A stretch of DNA of 64,000 nt, taken from contig NC_134535.1 of NCBI RefSeq assembly GCF_050624435.1, positions 75,822,494-75,886,493 on the forward strand, given 5' to 3'. This document shows positions 10,070 to 21,900 of this stretch, in pieces. The first letter of the stretch is position 1; each line of letters begins with the position of its first letter. Position numbers and translations under genes: made by a program. The notes under the pieces are model-generated. The model saw only the letters and a program-made list of their open reading frames with translations. It was not told the origin of the DNA and made no database searches. Origin of the DNA: Tenrec ecaudatus. Its lineage: Eukaryota > Chordata > Mammalia > Afrosoricida > Tenrecidae.

Positions 10070-10408
10070 ATAAGGAAGATACAATCAAATCTAGCTGGGA
10101 GGTGGTGGGAGTGGGAAGTATGGATAAAGGTAATCATCAAACAAGCTGTCCAAACGCATGGTTTCCCGCTGTGGAGAAGACACGTGGCCTTTACCTCACC
10201 TGCTTTTCCTGATTCAAAGAAATCAGCCCCTGACATGACTGGGTGGTTCAGGAGCCCCAGGTGCCAATATCTTCCTGGAAGTGGGCGGAAAGGTATATAG
10301 TTTTTTTTTTTTAGGCATTCGAGAGATAAATGATAGTATAAAGAAGGGGGCCGTTGTCCCCATGTCTTCCTCACACCTACAGTGCTTTTGCTTTCCCTGC
10401 ACCATCCC

Positions 10409-10544
10409 TCAATACTTGTTGATCCCGAAGAGACGAACCCCGTGGAACTGGGGCAATTTTGGCAGCAGTACACTGAGCAGCGAGGCTGTGTTGATGAGAA
10501 AGTGAGCAGCATCATACTTGGTGTAGAAGCTGGCCAGGAGATAG
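10409..10544 (-). CDS. ORMDL2: ORMDL2 last coding exon
   Basis: Acceptor (minus) cttgtcctag/CTATCTCCTG; TGA at 10409-10411. Residues 109-153, [11 protein letters not shown] to GINKY. Confidence 0.96.
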
Positions 10545-11549
10545 CTAGGACAAGAGAGAGGAAGAGTGAGGTTTGCTTTCCCTTATCCATATTCATGACT
10601 TTCCAGTGATGTCTATTGTCTTAAGTGACCACTGCATGTAGTCCTAGGACAGCTGAAACACTCCAGCTAGATGAGCAGTAATCTGGGGAAAGTGTCAGCC
10701 TCCATGTTTTCTTAAAATTGCTAGTGACTAATGGCAAGTGATGAGACAATTCCAACCTGGAGGGCTGCTAAAGGCCTATTTGCTTCCACTCCTCAATCAG
10801 TGTTCACAGATTACATTCTCCTCTTTAGCAGTGTGAAAACATTTTATCTTATTTGCATCCTTTCCATTCCCCTACTACTAAGGGAGGGAGCAAGAAACGC
10901 TTGGTCATCTTTTGCTACTTTGTTACTATTTTCCCTCGGTTTTGAACTAGAATACTACAATATTGTCAGAGGGTCTTAGATGACTCATCCCCCCCCCTTT
11001 TTAAAACTTCCCTGTGGGCCTTTATACCTGGCTCTTGGAATTCATTCCTACCCAGCATCTCCCATCCCCCTACACTTACAGTACAATCGGAGAGATGCTG
11101 AGGAACTTGCGAGAAGAAGTAAACTGGAGGCCGTAGTCCATCTGCTCCCAGTGTGTCAGCAGCCGAGCTTTTCCTTGGTCGGGGGTCTCAAAGGGTGTCC
11201 CTTTCACTGTATGTAGGAAGACATACATAGCCTGGGAGGAGGGAAAGGGCATTATGAAAGGGCAGACTTGTAAGATAGGAATACAGCCCAAGGAGTGTAC
11301 AAGGTAGGAATCAGACAATCCCAAAAGGAAGACACCCCCAAAGAAGCCCTGCTAAGAGTCTGGCTCGGTGCTCACCAGGTTGTGGAGGACGTTGGTCAGG
11401 GTCCAGACAACAGGGACGCTGAAGAAGGGGATGCTGAGGAGAACCACGTGCAGCAGCCCTACTAAGATGACGTAGGCCAGCCAGATGCCACGGCTGTTCA
11501 TCACTCGAGTGTTGGGGTTTACTTCGCTGTGTGCCACCCCCACATTCAT
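10409..11549 (-). CDS. ORMDL2: ORMDL2, complete coding region (153 aa)
   Basis: Join on the minus strand 11549-11376, 11231-11080, 10544-10409: 462 nt, 153 codons plus TGA, the usual ORM length. The start is [16 protein letters not shown], the family N-terminus. Asn13, known as the ceramide-contact residue in ORMDL proteins, is kept. Hydrophobic segments ([50 protein letters not shown]) fit the four-helix ER-membrane fold; the end is FGINKY. ORM proteins are regulatory subunits of serine palmitoyltransferase and restrain sphingolipid synthesis when ceramide is high. ORMDL2 rather than ORMDL1/3 is supported by the sequence ([24 protein letters not shown]) and by synteny. A non-coding first exon probably lies at the shared promoter with SARNP. 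Confidence 0.97.
11080..11231 (-). CDS. ORMDL2: ORMDL2 middle coding exon
   Basis: Acceptor cctcccag/GCTATGTATG, donor GTACT/gtaagt on the minus strand. Residues 59-108 plus a split codon, including [20 protein letters not shown] and HWEQMDYG. Confidence 0.96.
11376..11549 (-). CDS. ORMDL2: ORMDL2 first coding exon
   Basis: Start codon at 11549-11547, one base after a likely acceptor (tgtgatag/g). Donor AACCTG/gtgagc. Residues 1-58. Confidence 0.95.
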
Positions 11550-11615
11550 CCTATCACAGTAGAGGATCAGCAGAGGATTCAATTTCCTTTTACCTTGAGT
11601 GGAGCTTGTACCTCG

Positions 11616-11630
11616 CCCCCCCCCCCCCCC
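11616..11630. repeat. C15 homopolymer
   Basis: Fifteen C on the plus strand, a G-run in the sense of ORMDL2, 66 bp upstream of the first coding exon. Confidence 0.95.
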
Positions 11631-11956
11631 GCCCAACGTCCCACCCCTTTGTGTCCTGAATAGCCAAATCCCTGAACTCAAATGGGAATGAGAAAACTTA
11701 CTCATTATACACAAGAAAAAGGTAAACCATAGGAAGAATATTCTGCATGTAGAGGTACGTTGTTACTTTTCACCGTAACATGCATGGGATGAGTCTAGGT
11801 TTGTTGGACCCGCTCCCAGGATCATCAGGAATGGTTAAGAGTATCTCACTTAAATGAGTATTAAAGAATCCTGAATAAGTTACATACTCCCCAAACCTCG
11901 GGGAACGGGTCATTTGCACTAAAAAGGAACCACCAGGAAGGCAGAAGGGGTAAATC

Positions 11957-12062
11957 AAAACCCAACACGGCCATGGGGTCAATTCTGACCAAGCAGAACT
12001 GCCCCAGTGGGATGGGTAGCCTCCCTCTGTGCCCGAGGAGCGGCGGTTTTGACAGCAGCCCA
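11957..12062 (-). mobile_element. Degenerate AfroSINE fragment
   Basis: 'cacggccatggggtcaattc' followed by 'tgaccaagcagaactgcccc' resembles the reverse 3' half of the SINE seen elsewhere. It is strongly diverged and lies in the ORMDL2 5' region. Confidence 0.5.
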
Positions 12063-12299
12063 AGGCGTAACCTGCTCCCTCTGGGTCAAGCTACCTCTTC
12101 CTTTTCTGGGTCAGCCCATCCTCTTGGCCTATTGATACTTCACCCAAGAGTAAGCCCTGCAAGAACGTGCCCTGAGCTTTCGGAACGCCTAAAGAAAAGC
12201 CGCCCTCGCATCGACTCCGAGTCCGCCGTGGCTAGGGCCATCCATCCCAGCGCGGCCCTTTCGATTTCTGTAAGCTTTAGGGCTGAGGGTTTAGGGAGT

Positions 12300-12930
12300 G
12301 GCTCTTGATTGTCTCCTACCTGAGGTCTCTAACTAAAACTGAATGAACCCGCCCCCATGATACGTCCACCTCCCCTCTCGTTTCGTGGGCGCTCCCTCGG
12401 GGCTCTCTCCAACACTCAGTCTCCCAGTGTGTCATGCCTCCCACCTCCTCCTTTTTTTGTTCTTTAGCCTCCCTTTTCCAGTCTCCCAGTACCCCCTACC
12501 TGACAGTCCCTTCTAGGGCTTAGCGAAGGCTTCCACACCTGTAGTCTCCAGGAAGCAGCCACCTCCGCCCACCGGCCGCTCCCTATTGGTGGAACAGAAA
12601 CAGCGCTGCCATCACCTATTGGTTGGTGGCCTGCAAGGGGGAAGCACAAATGGTGGCCATTTCCGTCGTTCCGCAGAGCCAGAGCCCGCCCTTTACTCCG
12701 TCCCACCTTTCGAGAGGGGTGGGGCTTGCTGGCGGGAGCGTGCGTGCGGGGCCGCCTTCTGGCAAATGAGGAGCGCTGATGGTGTGGGGTGGGAGTAAGA
12801 GTGGCGACGATTGGCCAGCGTTCGCTCTCTGCGCCTGGGCGGGAGCGCCGGGGGGCGGGGCTGCGGGTGGGGGCCTGGCGGGGGAGAGGGGGTAGCAAGA
12901 TGGCGGCCGAGACGGTGGAGCTTCACAAGC
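12300..12930. promoter_or_regulatory. Divergent CpG-rich ORMDL2/SARNP promoter
   Basis: GC-rich, CpG-dense block between the two head-to-head genes, with no TATA box. Elements: ATTGG (reverse CCAAT) at 12585-12589, 12618-12622 and 12810-12814; a near-palindrome aaatggtggccattt at 12648-12662 with two opposed YY1-like cores; GC box ggggcgggg at 12852-12860; and the YY1-type motif AAGATGGCGGC at 12897-12907 over the SARNP start codon. Two possible donors for a non-coding ORMDL2 exon lie on the minus strand (CCTCAG/gtagga near 12320, CTGTCAG/gtaggg near 12500); the choice is open. Confidence 0.75.
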
Positions 12931-12935
12931 TGAAG
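12900..12935 (+). CDS. SARNP: SARNP exon 1 (coding part)
   Basis: ATG at 12900 in the context gcaagATGGCGGCC; residues 1-12, MAAETVELHKLK. Donor AAG/gtgccg is weak: positions +4 to +6 do not match the U1 consensus. Confidence 0.95.
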
Positions 12936-15900
12936 GTGCCGTGAAGGGGACTAGGGTTGAAAGGGGCCTTTTCTGGGGTCTGGGATCTGAAGCGTGGCTT
13001 GGGTCTTCACCTGCGTGTTCCGACTGCGGGCTTTTGCGTTTTGTTTTCCGGCTCCCGCCGTAGTTAGCCGGCTTTTCTTTTGTGCCTGCCTTTTCCCTGC
13101 CTGCACCTTCCCTACTTTCCTGGTTTTCCTGACGACTTTACTGTTATCCGTGCATGTTAGTTCGCTTCCCTGGTTTCCGTAGCTGTACCTTCGGTTACTC
13201 TTCCCTGTCGGTCGTGTAAGTGCCTTCTACCTTTTCTACAGAGAGCTGCATTACGTCCGTGGTCCCCTCACCGCCGGACACGGGACCCCCTTTTCGCTCT
13301 AGGTTGATAGTCCCGTCTGTTGACCAAAGCTGAGATTCCCCCTAGCAGGCAGTCGCTCTTAGATGTGTCTCTGTCTATCTAGGGTCGAAACGTGATCCCG
13401 AAAATGCTTTCACTCCTATTTACCGGTTGGGTTACGCCGCCGAAAACCTGGAGACTTTCCGGGGTCCGGAAGGCCTTAAGTAACAGTAAAGGCACAGGTA
13501 CCTCAGCTCTCGACGACTTTCCAAGTCTCTTAGTGGTTCCTGGACCTCCGGGCTGCACCGCCCTACGTTCCCCTTTGGAGAGAGACAGCCAGTACTGTGG
13601 GAGAACCTTTTCAAGGTTAAGGATTACTCTGTCCCATTCCTGTGGCCGGTGGACTTCGCATCCCTTGACAAGAATAACTGAAGCCATTTAAAGTTATAGG
13701 TCTTGGTAGCTTTCTCACGGGTAATTGATCATTTTCCTGGAAGAAAAGAGTGGTTTCTTTTAGGGTAACCTTGAGAACAACTTCGGAAGTCGTCCTTTTG
13801 TATGTCTCAGGTAGCTTTCCCATCAGACACTCTGATCGCATCATCTTGGTTATCATGAGCAAAGCAGGCTGGTTGAGTCAGAATTGATGCGTTAGCACTT
13901 GATGACCAATCGTTAAAAGAACATCAAACCAGTAAATTTAATGAGAAAGGATAAGGAAAAGTTCCTTCTTTAGTCACCACTAGACACCAGCAAACCTTTT
14001 GGCGAAAGTTGATCATTTATCACCCTTGGATTCTAATTTTTTACTGCTAAGGGGTGTGTGTGTGTGTGTGTTGTGTTTTATTAAGTTGGTGATAATGCAA
14101 TGTGTAGATTATATCAGCTGTCTCAACTTCATGAGTAAAACTTTGAGCCACTACCTTCTTTGTATGTATATACTTATTTATATATAAATTACACAGCTTA
14201 CCATAGTCTACATATTAAAAAATAGCACACATGCAAAAAGGGATTTTTGAAAGGATGAAATAAAAGGAAACAAGAATAGAAAATCTAGTATATATATTTT
14301 TTTGACTCCTGGAGTAAATTACCAGCTGCCACTATGACTTGTTTTTATGGATTTTGCATTTATTTAGAGAGTTCCTGCCATCAAATAATGTATTTTTCAA
14401 ATCAATGCTAAATTTGAACTTGATTGGATAAGTCATTTTTATACACTATCCTTAAGCTTGATTTCAGGTAGTAGAGAACATGAGGCATTCCAAAACAGCC
14501 TAAAAAGGACTCTTTCAATCATGTTTGCTTATCCTTGCTTTTTCTCTGGAGCACTTCTTAAACTTTGGGAGGTCACAGATATCTTTGAACTGATGAAAGG
14601 TATGGGCCCTCTCGCTAGATAAAGGCATGTTCACATATTTTGCATGCAATTTGAGGGCCCTCAGAAAACTATCTTGTAACCCAGAGGAGTCCTATAATTG
14701 TTACTTCCCGGACGGAAAGTTCATCTTTGGTTCCATTGGTGACCTTGGTCAAGTGTGTGTTCGTGACTTTCAGATTTACTTAGGGCTTTCTCTCTCTCGC
14801 TCTTTTTAAACTTTCCAAATTTTGTAAAGGAAATTTGGGACCTCATAATTAGGAATAGGATTTGAAGGAAAGCTATTTTCTATCTGAATGGACACTATAG
14901 AGTAAGTGCTAGCCATTTGAGCACACTTAGGGATGGAACTGTGCAAGTGGATGAGCTATCTTTGAACTGGAACAGATTTTTAGTCAAACATAAAATAGAT
15001 AATCAAAGATTAGAACATACATGTAGGTAGTTGATGGTATTTCGGAAGGTGTATATAAAGGTAGAGTGATACTGAAATAAATAACATGATAGTGAAAAGA
15101 ATCTTCTGATTGTGTAAGGAGTTTGGTGTAAGTCGTGTTGGCAGGAAGGATGTTCAGAACTGTTTTACGCTCCTGGCAGTCTGGAGTGATGGGATCTACT
15201 TACAATCTTTCGATGATGCCTGCCGGTCTCTCCAACTTAGTTCATCCCCTTCCAAAGACAGTCATCTTTCATTTTCTCAGAATGGCTATGTTCATTAATT
15301 TCAACCACCAACATAATTTACGCTGCTGCAAGCGGCGATCACAGCCATTCTCATGAGAGAGTGCTGTTGATCCATGGTGTTAATCCAGGTGGCAGTGCTT
15401 TATGCAGAAGATCACCACCATTACATGAAGTGAGACTGGGTGATCAAGCGTTTGCTAGGTTTCAGTAGTTCTGTCAGGATGTTACAAGTATAAGCAAGCT
15501 GGTGGGTTAGGTTGGTACTAACTATAGAGAGGTAAAGGAAAGATGATTTGGAATGTAATGTACGAATTTATATATTAGATGTTGAAAGATTAGGGTAGTG
15601 ATAATTTTAGGTTGGGACAAGAAAAGCCAGTTTTATGCCGGAGAAAAGATAATTTCATATTGGGCTTAAGTGTCTTTGGGACAGCCCCTTAGAGATGTCT
15701 AGAGGCCAGCTAAGAATGTGGGTCTTCAAGAATTGAAAGTTTGTGGTAAAACCTTGTGAGTTATTTTAAAAATATTTATTGGGGACCTACCCTGTGCCAG
15801 CTGTCAAAGGGATCGGAGTTTAGCAATGAATAGAACGGACAGAAATCCTTACCCTTATAGGAATTGTATTTTACTGGGGAAGGCAGTCTTGGAAAGTACG

Positions 15901-18900
15901 GTAGGAAAGACTGTCATTTTAAATAGGGTGATCAGGTAAGTCATCAATGAGAAGGTATATTTAAGCAAAAACTTGAAAAACATTTGTAAGCATCATAGTA
16001 GTTAAAATTATAAACTTGAAACATCTGAGCTGGCATATCACCTCTATTTACCAGTTATAACACAAACTAACTGAATCTTTTAAAGACTAATTTTCATTAT
16101 TTATAAAAGGAGGGTGTCATAATACCAATCACACAAGTTTGTTGTAAGGATAAAATGAGAAAATACGTTCAAAGGACGTAGCATTTTATGTGGCGTATGC
16201 TAGTACTTGAAGAATACAGGGGGAGGGGAATACAACGGTAGTAGTAGAGTAAAAGGGAGATTCTGTAAAGGAATCTGGACATAAAGAATGTCTGGAAACT
16301 GGTAGCGATTGTACAATTCTACTTGACATGATTGAACTGTGGAATGATTTGATATATTAAATCTCAATATATATTTTTATTTTTTAATAATATATATATT
16401 TTAAGTTGTGCAGTCATCACCCAAAGAAAAGAAAAATACATACTTGAGTTTCTACCGTATAAGATGTTATGGATGATATAAAATACCTATGCTGAGAGAA
16501 TTTAAAAACTATATGGAAAGACAACAGTTGCAAAATATCTCTAATAAAAATTTTAATTTAAAATTTCTTATTAATAAGATAGAAATGTTCACAGTGCAAT
16601 AAGTTAATGTCAGAATATATCATATGGTCATTTGAGCTATCCTTTCTCTGGGTTCATAGGTAGAGTGGAAAATGTTATTGATCCTGTGAAATAAGATTTT
16701 TAAAATAATAGCTTTTTGGATAGGTAATTCATACACAAGTTTAAAGGTACAAAAGAGTATACGGTAAAGTCTTTTCTCCTTACACTTGTTCCCAACTAAA
16801 TTTCCCTTCCCAATTTCAACTAGTATTAGCTATTTCGTATTCAGACATTTCATGCATATGTTGTGTAGTTTTTCTATGTGTGTTTATATATGTAAATGCA
16901 TATATACTTGTGTGTATATGTGTAGTTACATATATATTTGCATTAATGCTAGTGTCCTACATACCGTATTCTATCAATCAGCTTTTTAATAGACATCTTT
17001 GTTGGGCTAGGAGTCACATAGCATACAGTTCACTCAACATACCTTATTGGTTAAATAAATGATTTTTAAATTCCTGTAAAAATAGGTGATTTAATATTTT
17101 AAGTTCATCGCTTCTCAGCCTTTTGGCTAAGCTCAAGTGTATATTTTAAGTTCTTATTTAAGGTTTAAAAAGTTTCATTCTAATGTAAGTGTGCTAAAAT
17201 GTGTGCAAAATAAAATTGTCATTTGGGGTTATTTTGTATTTTAATGTTTCCATGACCAAATCACTCTGTGGTTTGAAATTTTCGTTTTCAGTACTAGAAG
17301 GCATGTTGAACCAAGAGGGGGAAAGTTTTTGAAGCAATAGTGAATTTTGATTGAATTTTATGAGATGCATATGTCCCAAAGGGACTTTAATGGGAGGCTT
17401 GGTAGAATGAGGAGTCAGTCTCCCACCACAGTTAAACAGGTCCTTGTATTACTGTACTGCACCTGGGACAGCAGCTTCCCAAGAAACCCAAGAGACTGAA
17501 AATGTTGGTGGATGATATTTGTCTCACAGATCATAAGACGGTTAACTCATCTATTTCCCCTTTAAAATCATGTCCCAAAACATGAGATTTTATAGCATAG
17601 TAAGTGGGATAATACAGTTTTATATAAAAAATCATTATTATCTAATGTTCCAATTTGCCCAGGGAGGGGTATGATAGTGTTAAGAGGTGTTGAATGAGAA
17701 GAGACCTGAGTGGGAGAAGACCAAAACCCTCACACCTGGGCCAGTGGGTATCATCATGATAAATGGAGAAAAGATTAAAGTTGAGGATTTCGATTTGCTT
17801 GGATCCACAGTCAGTGCTCATGGGAGCAGTAGTCAAGAGATCAAAATGTGCCTGCATTGGGGAAATCTGCACAAGCACCGTTAAAATGTTGACAAGCAAG
17901 GATGTTCCTTAAAAGGCTGAGGTGTTCCTGACCCAAACTGGTATTTTCAACTGGTAAAGGTGAGGGTCAGTGGAAAGGAGAAAGACCTCTGACAAGATGG
18001 ATTGACAAGTGGCTGCAAAACACTGGGCTCAGCCATCAGAACCTTGGTGAGGTTGGCAGTGTTTTATTCTGTTGTCTGTAGGGTCGCTGTGAGACGGAGC
18101 TAACAACAACAAGTTATGGTCCAAAGGCTGGTGCTGCTCGCGAACCAGCTCTGTTACTGGGTCGTGAGGTGCTGGGAACATCCTGTGGAGCCACTGGTGT
18201 GGTCAGCTGCTGACCTTTTAGTTGGCAGCCATTATGTTACCAGGTCTCCCATGGTTTTCAGTGTTGTTTTTCATGCCCTGGATTCGGTGCTGGCTTTTAG
18301 TGACCCAGTGGACAGTGGGACAAAACACTGCCCAGTTAGTTCTGCGACATTCTCCCAGTTACGTTTGAGCCCGTTGTTGAAGCCACTTTGTCATTCCATC
18401 TTAGCAAGGAATAGGCTGTCACCTTCTGAGGGAGTAACCACTGGAAACTATGAATAGTAGCGGAACAGTCTATAGAGAACCTGTTATTGGCATGTGGAGT
18501 GGAGCACACCTCTTCATAGGAAAACTGCCCCGCATACCACATGTGCCACCTCCCCAATCATTGTGTCTTTATTAGACACTTCGTACTTTCTTCTTTTGTT
18601 ATTGAGGATACTCCCTGGTTGAAAATCCAGAGCTGCTGAACATTCTGTTTTCGTAATAAAGTCCTTCTAGTTGAATCTGTATTCTACCTTCTGGTTTGTC
18701 TAGATTTGTACTTCAAAACCAGCAAGACCCTCTTTGCTGTTGAGAATGTGCACCACAGAACACACGTCGATTCAACAATTTACACACTACAATTTAGTGG
18801 CATTAATGATCATTTTTAAGTTGTGGTACCGTCCTCACCCTCCCCTTCCAAGTTGTTAGCATCAGTCTTTCAGACCAAACACCTGTTACGGGCACTGGTC

Positions 18901-21900
18901 TGCGTGTGGGCTTTCTGGAGCCATTTTCTTGTTCTTAGATCAGCTCCCAGTAAGATTCTGTCAGTTAACCCATTCCCAGATTTACTTTCATTGCAAATCA
19001 TGATGTGAACTTTTTGTGCTTGTTATAGATTGAATTGTGTCCCCTAAAATATTTGTTGTAAATCCCAATCTAGTTATGTGATATCGTAAATCAGTTTATT
19101 TTTGAGATATGAAGAGATTATATAAACAGGCAAACATAGGGGAAGAGAGTTGCCAAGCCGAATCGCCCAGGAGCAGAAACTTAGAAGGAAGCAGAAACTT
19201 TCTCCAGAGCCGAGAAAGCACAAAAAACCTTCCCCAAAGCTCATGCCCTGATTCCTGACCTCTACCCCCCCACCTGCAAACTACGAGAAAATAGATTTCC
19301 ATTTGTTAAAGTCATTCCTTTGTATTTCTGTAGTACTACTAGATAACTCAGAAAGCCCTTGTAACCTGCGGTCTTTGTCATCTGAGTTACCTTTGAGCCT
19401 GAATGCTGTCTTGTTTCTTTCTTTTTTTGTATAAAGTGCAGGACTTTATATGTATTCTTTCTATATTGAATCTTCATTTTGATTCATTGTTCTCAAGAAT
19501 TCTTTCCCCCTCCCACAGTAATTAGCAATTTTCCTTCCTCCAAATTGTGTTGCAAAGTTGATCAGAGTATTTATGGCTTCGTCAGGTTCTGATTTTGAAA
19601 CAGTCAGTATAACTCGGTCATGCCATCAGATACTTCTTTCCATATTGAGGGATCCTTTAATCAATTCATTGTTGGTGTTAAGCTAGTTAGGACATCTTTC
19701 TGACTCGATAGTAGTTGAATATGTATGCCTGTATATGGTAGATTACAATAAAGGGTTTGTGATAGTAGGTGGCCAGAAGAATTTGCTTTTAGATCATTGG
19801 ATTTGTTTCTTGAAGATTGGTTCATTCCATATTCTAGCTGACATGGTAATTTAAAAAGAATTTTTTAAGCAAAAAAATATGATGGCATGCACAAACAAAC
19901 AGGTTAGGATTTTCGTTTTATTTGTTAGAAAAGTTCTTTTGCGTATTGAATATTGTTGGAGTAACTAGGTTGTCTCCTTGGGCTTGAGCCTGGTGGGATT
20001 AATGGGCAAATGTTTTGGACTGAATTTTCCTTTTCTTTTTCTTAGGAGAACTACTTTTTATTCACCAGGGTTATCCTGTTAACTAAGAAAAAAATTACTC
20101 TTACTTTTCAGCTTGCTGAACTAAAGCAGGAATGTCTTGCACGTGGCTTGGAGACCAAGGGAATAAAACAAGATCTCATCAACAGGCTCCAGGCATATCT
20201 TGAAGAGCATGGTGAGTGCTTTGTAAAAGCAAGAAGTTATGTGAATGAGGAGATCAATTTTCGGGCTCTTGTTACATGGACATTTTCTAATTTTCATTAA
20301 GGTTGTTGCTGACAAGCAGTTAATTAACTGCAAAGAAACTACCTCAGTGACTATAATACAAAGAAATGCATATATGTATATATATATTTACATTATAATT
20401 TTATTCTGGCAAGTTATTTAAAAGCTAGTGTGGTAATACAAGTTTCATTACCCTGAGGATTAGAAGGCTTGAGCGCTAGTTTTTGCTGTGCCAGAAGTGT
20501 ACTAAGTTCTGGGCAGCCACTGCTTACATAGCCAAGTGTCTGATCCTGATTCTGAAATGAGAAAATTGCTTTCTGGACCCTTAGACTCCATAAGCCAGGG
20601 TGATTTCTGGTACCTTCTAGCTCACACATCCTCACTCTAAACCACACAAAACATGCTTAAGGTGTACTCATCCTGGGGTGTACAAATCTCCTCTCTAATT
20701 TTGGTTCCCTTTTATTTCCACTCTCCTGCTCCTACTCCCTCTCTGATTTAAGCACCTATCTTAATGTGTTTAGTATGTATGAGGGGACTTCAAAAAGTTC
20801 AAGATCTTTTAGTCCATTTTTCTTTGTTACTTAGCAAAAAGGTTTTTTAAATTCCATTTTTCTATAAGCTCTTAGAAGTCTCATATTTCTTATCTTGTTC
20901 TTATAAGTCGTGTTATGTAGTTTTGTGTACAGTATTTTTCTTTATTTAAATAAATGCCTCATTTTTATTTCTCTCTCTTTTCACAAAGTACTTACGCATT
21001 TTTTTTAATGTGTGCTTCTGGCATGTGACTGTGTAATCATCTAGTCTATTAATTCAGTTACTGCATAACAAAAAACCGACTGCCAACTCATAATGATCTT
21101 GTATGGGATTTCTGCACTGAACTCTTTGGTAGAGAGCTGCATTTTTCTCTTGTGGAACGGCAGGTGGATTTGAACCACTGACTTTATAAATATAAATGTG
21201 TACCGCATATGACTAAGCATTGCCAAATTGTTTCCAGAATTACTGCCATACATCTACACATTCATTGGCAGTGCCTGAGGGTTCTTGCATCTCCTTTATA
21301 AACCTAAATTTGTCATTAGCCTTTCTAATGTCCTAATTTTTGATAATCAATGATTATTTTCGCTTTAATTTCTCTAAAGTTAAAAATTTTTAAATAGGTC
21401 TCTGTCAATGGCCACTTGAGGTGGTTCTTTTTTGTTCATTTTTCTATTGAGACCATAACTCCCCTTTTCATTTACAAGTATTTACATTTTAGTACTTACT
21501 CCCTTGTTGGTTTTAGACATAAGTATATCTTTTCTGATGTGTCTCTGTTAACTGTCCATGATGCCCTTCATTATATAGAAATATTTAATTTAAAAACCTT
21601 TAGGTTTTTAGAAATTCCTTGCCACCATTAAATCTCAATGATAAAAATCTTTTATTAACTTTGTAGTTTCACTTCATCACGTTCAGATTTTTTTTTGTTG
21701 TTTTTAACTTAATGGAGTTTAATTTTGTATTAATGCAAGGTAGAAATAGAGTTATTACCTTCTCGGTGGAACAAATTTTATGTTAGTACAGCTTTCATTA
21801 TTGTATTTTCTTTTAAGAAAGCAAATTATCATTTTAGCGTAAGTACAGTGACCTGAATGTTTAATATTCTATAGCCGAAGAGGAGGCAAATGAAGAAGAT

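Noticed and set aside
12464-12926. Minus-strand open frames of 144 and 77 codons in the promoter
   Set aside because: Pro/Arg-rich frames expected by chance in CpG-rich DNA; no conserved protein recognised.
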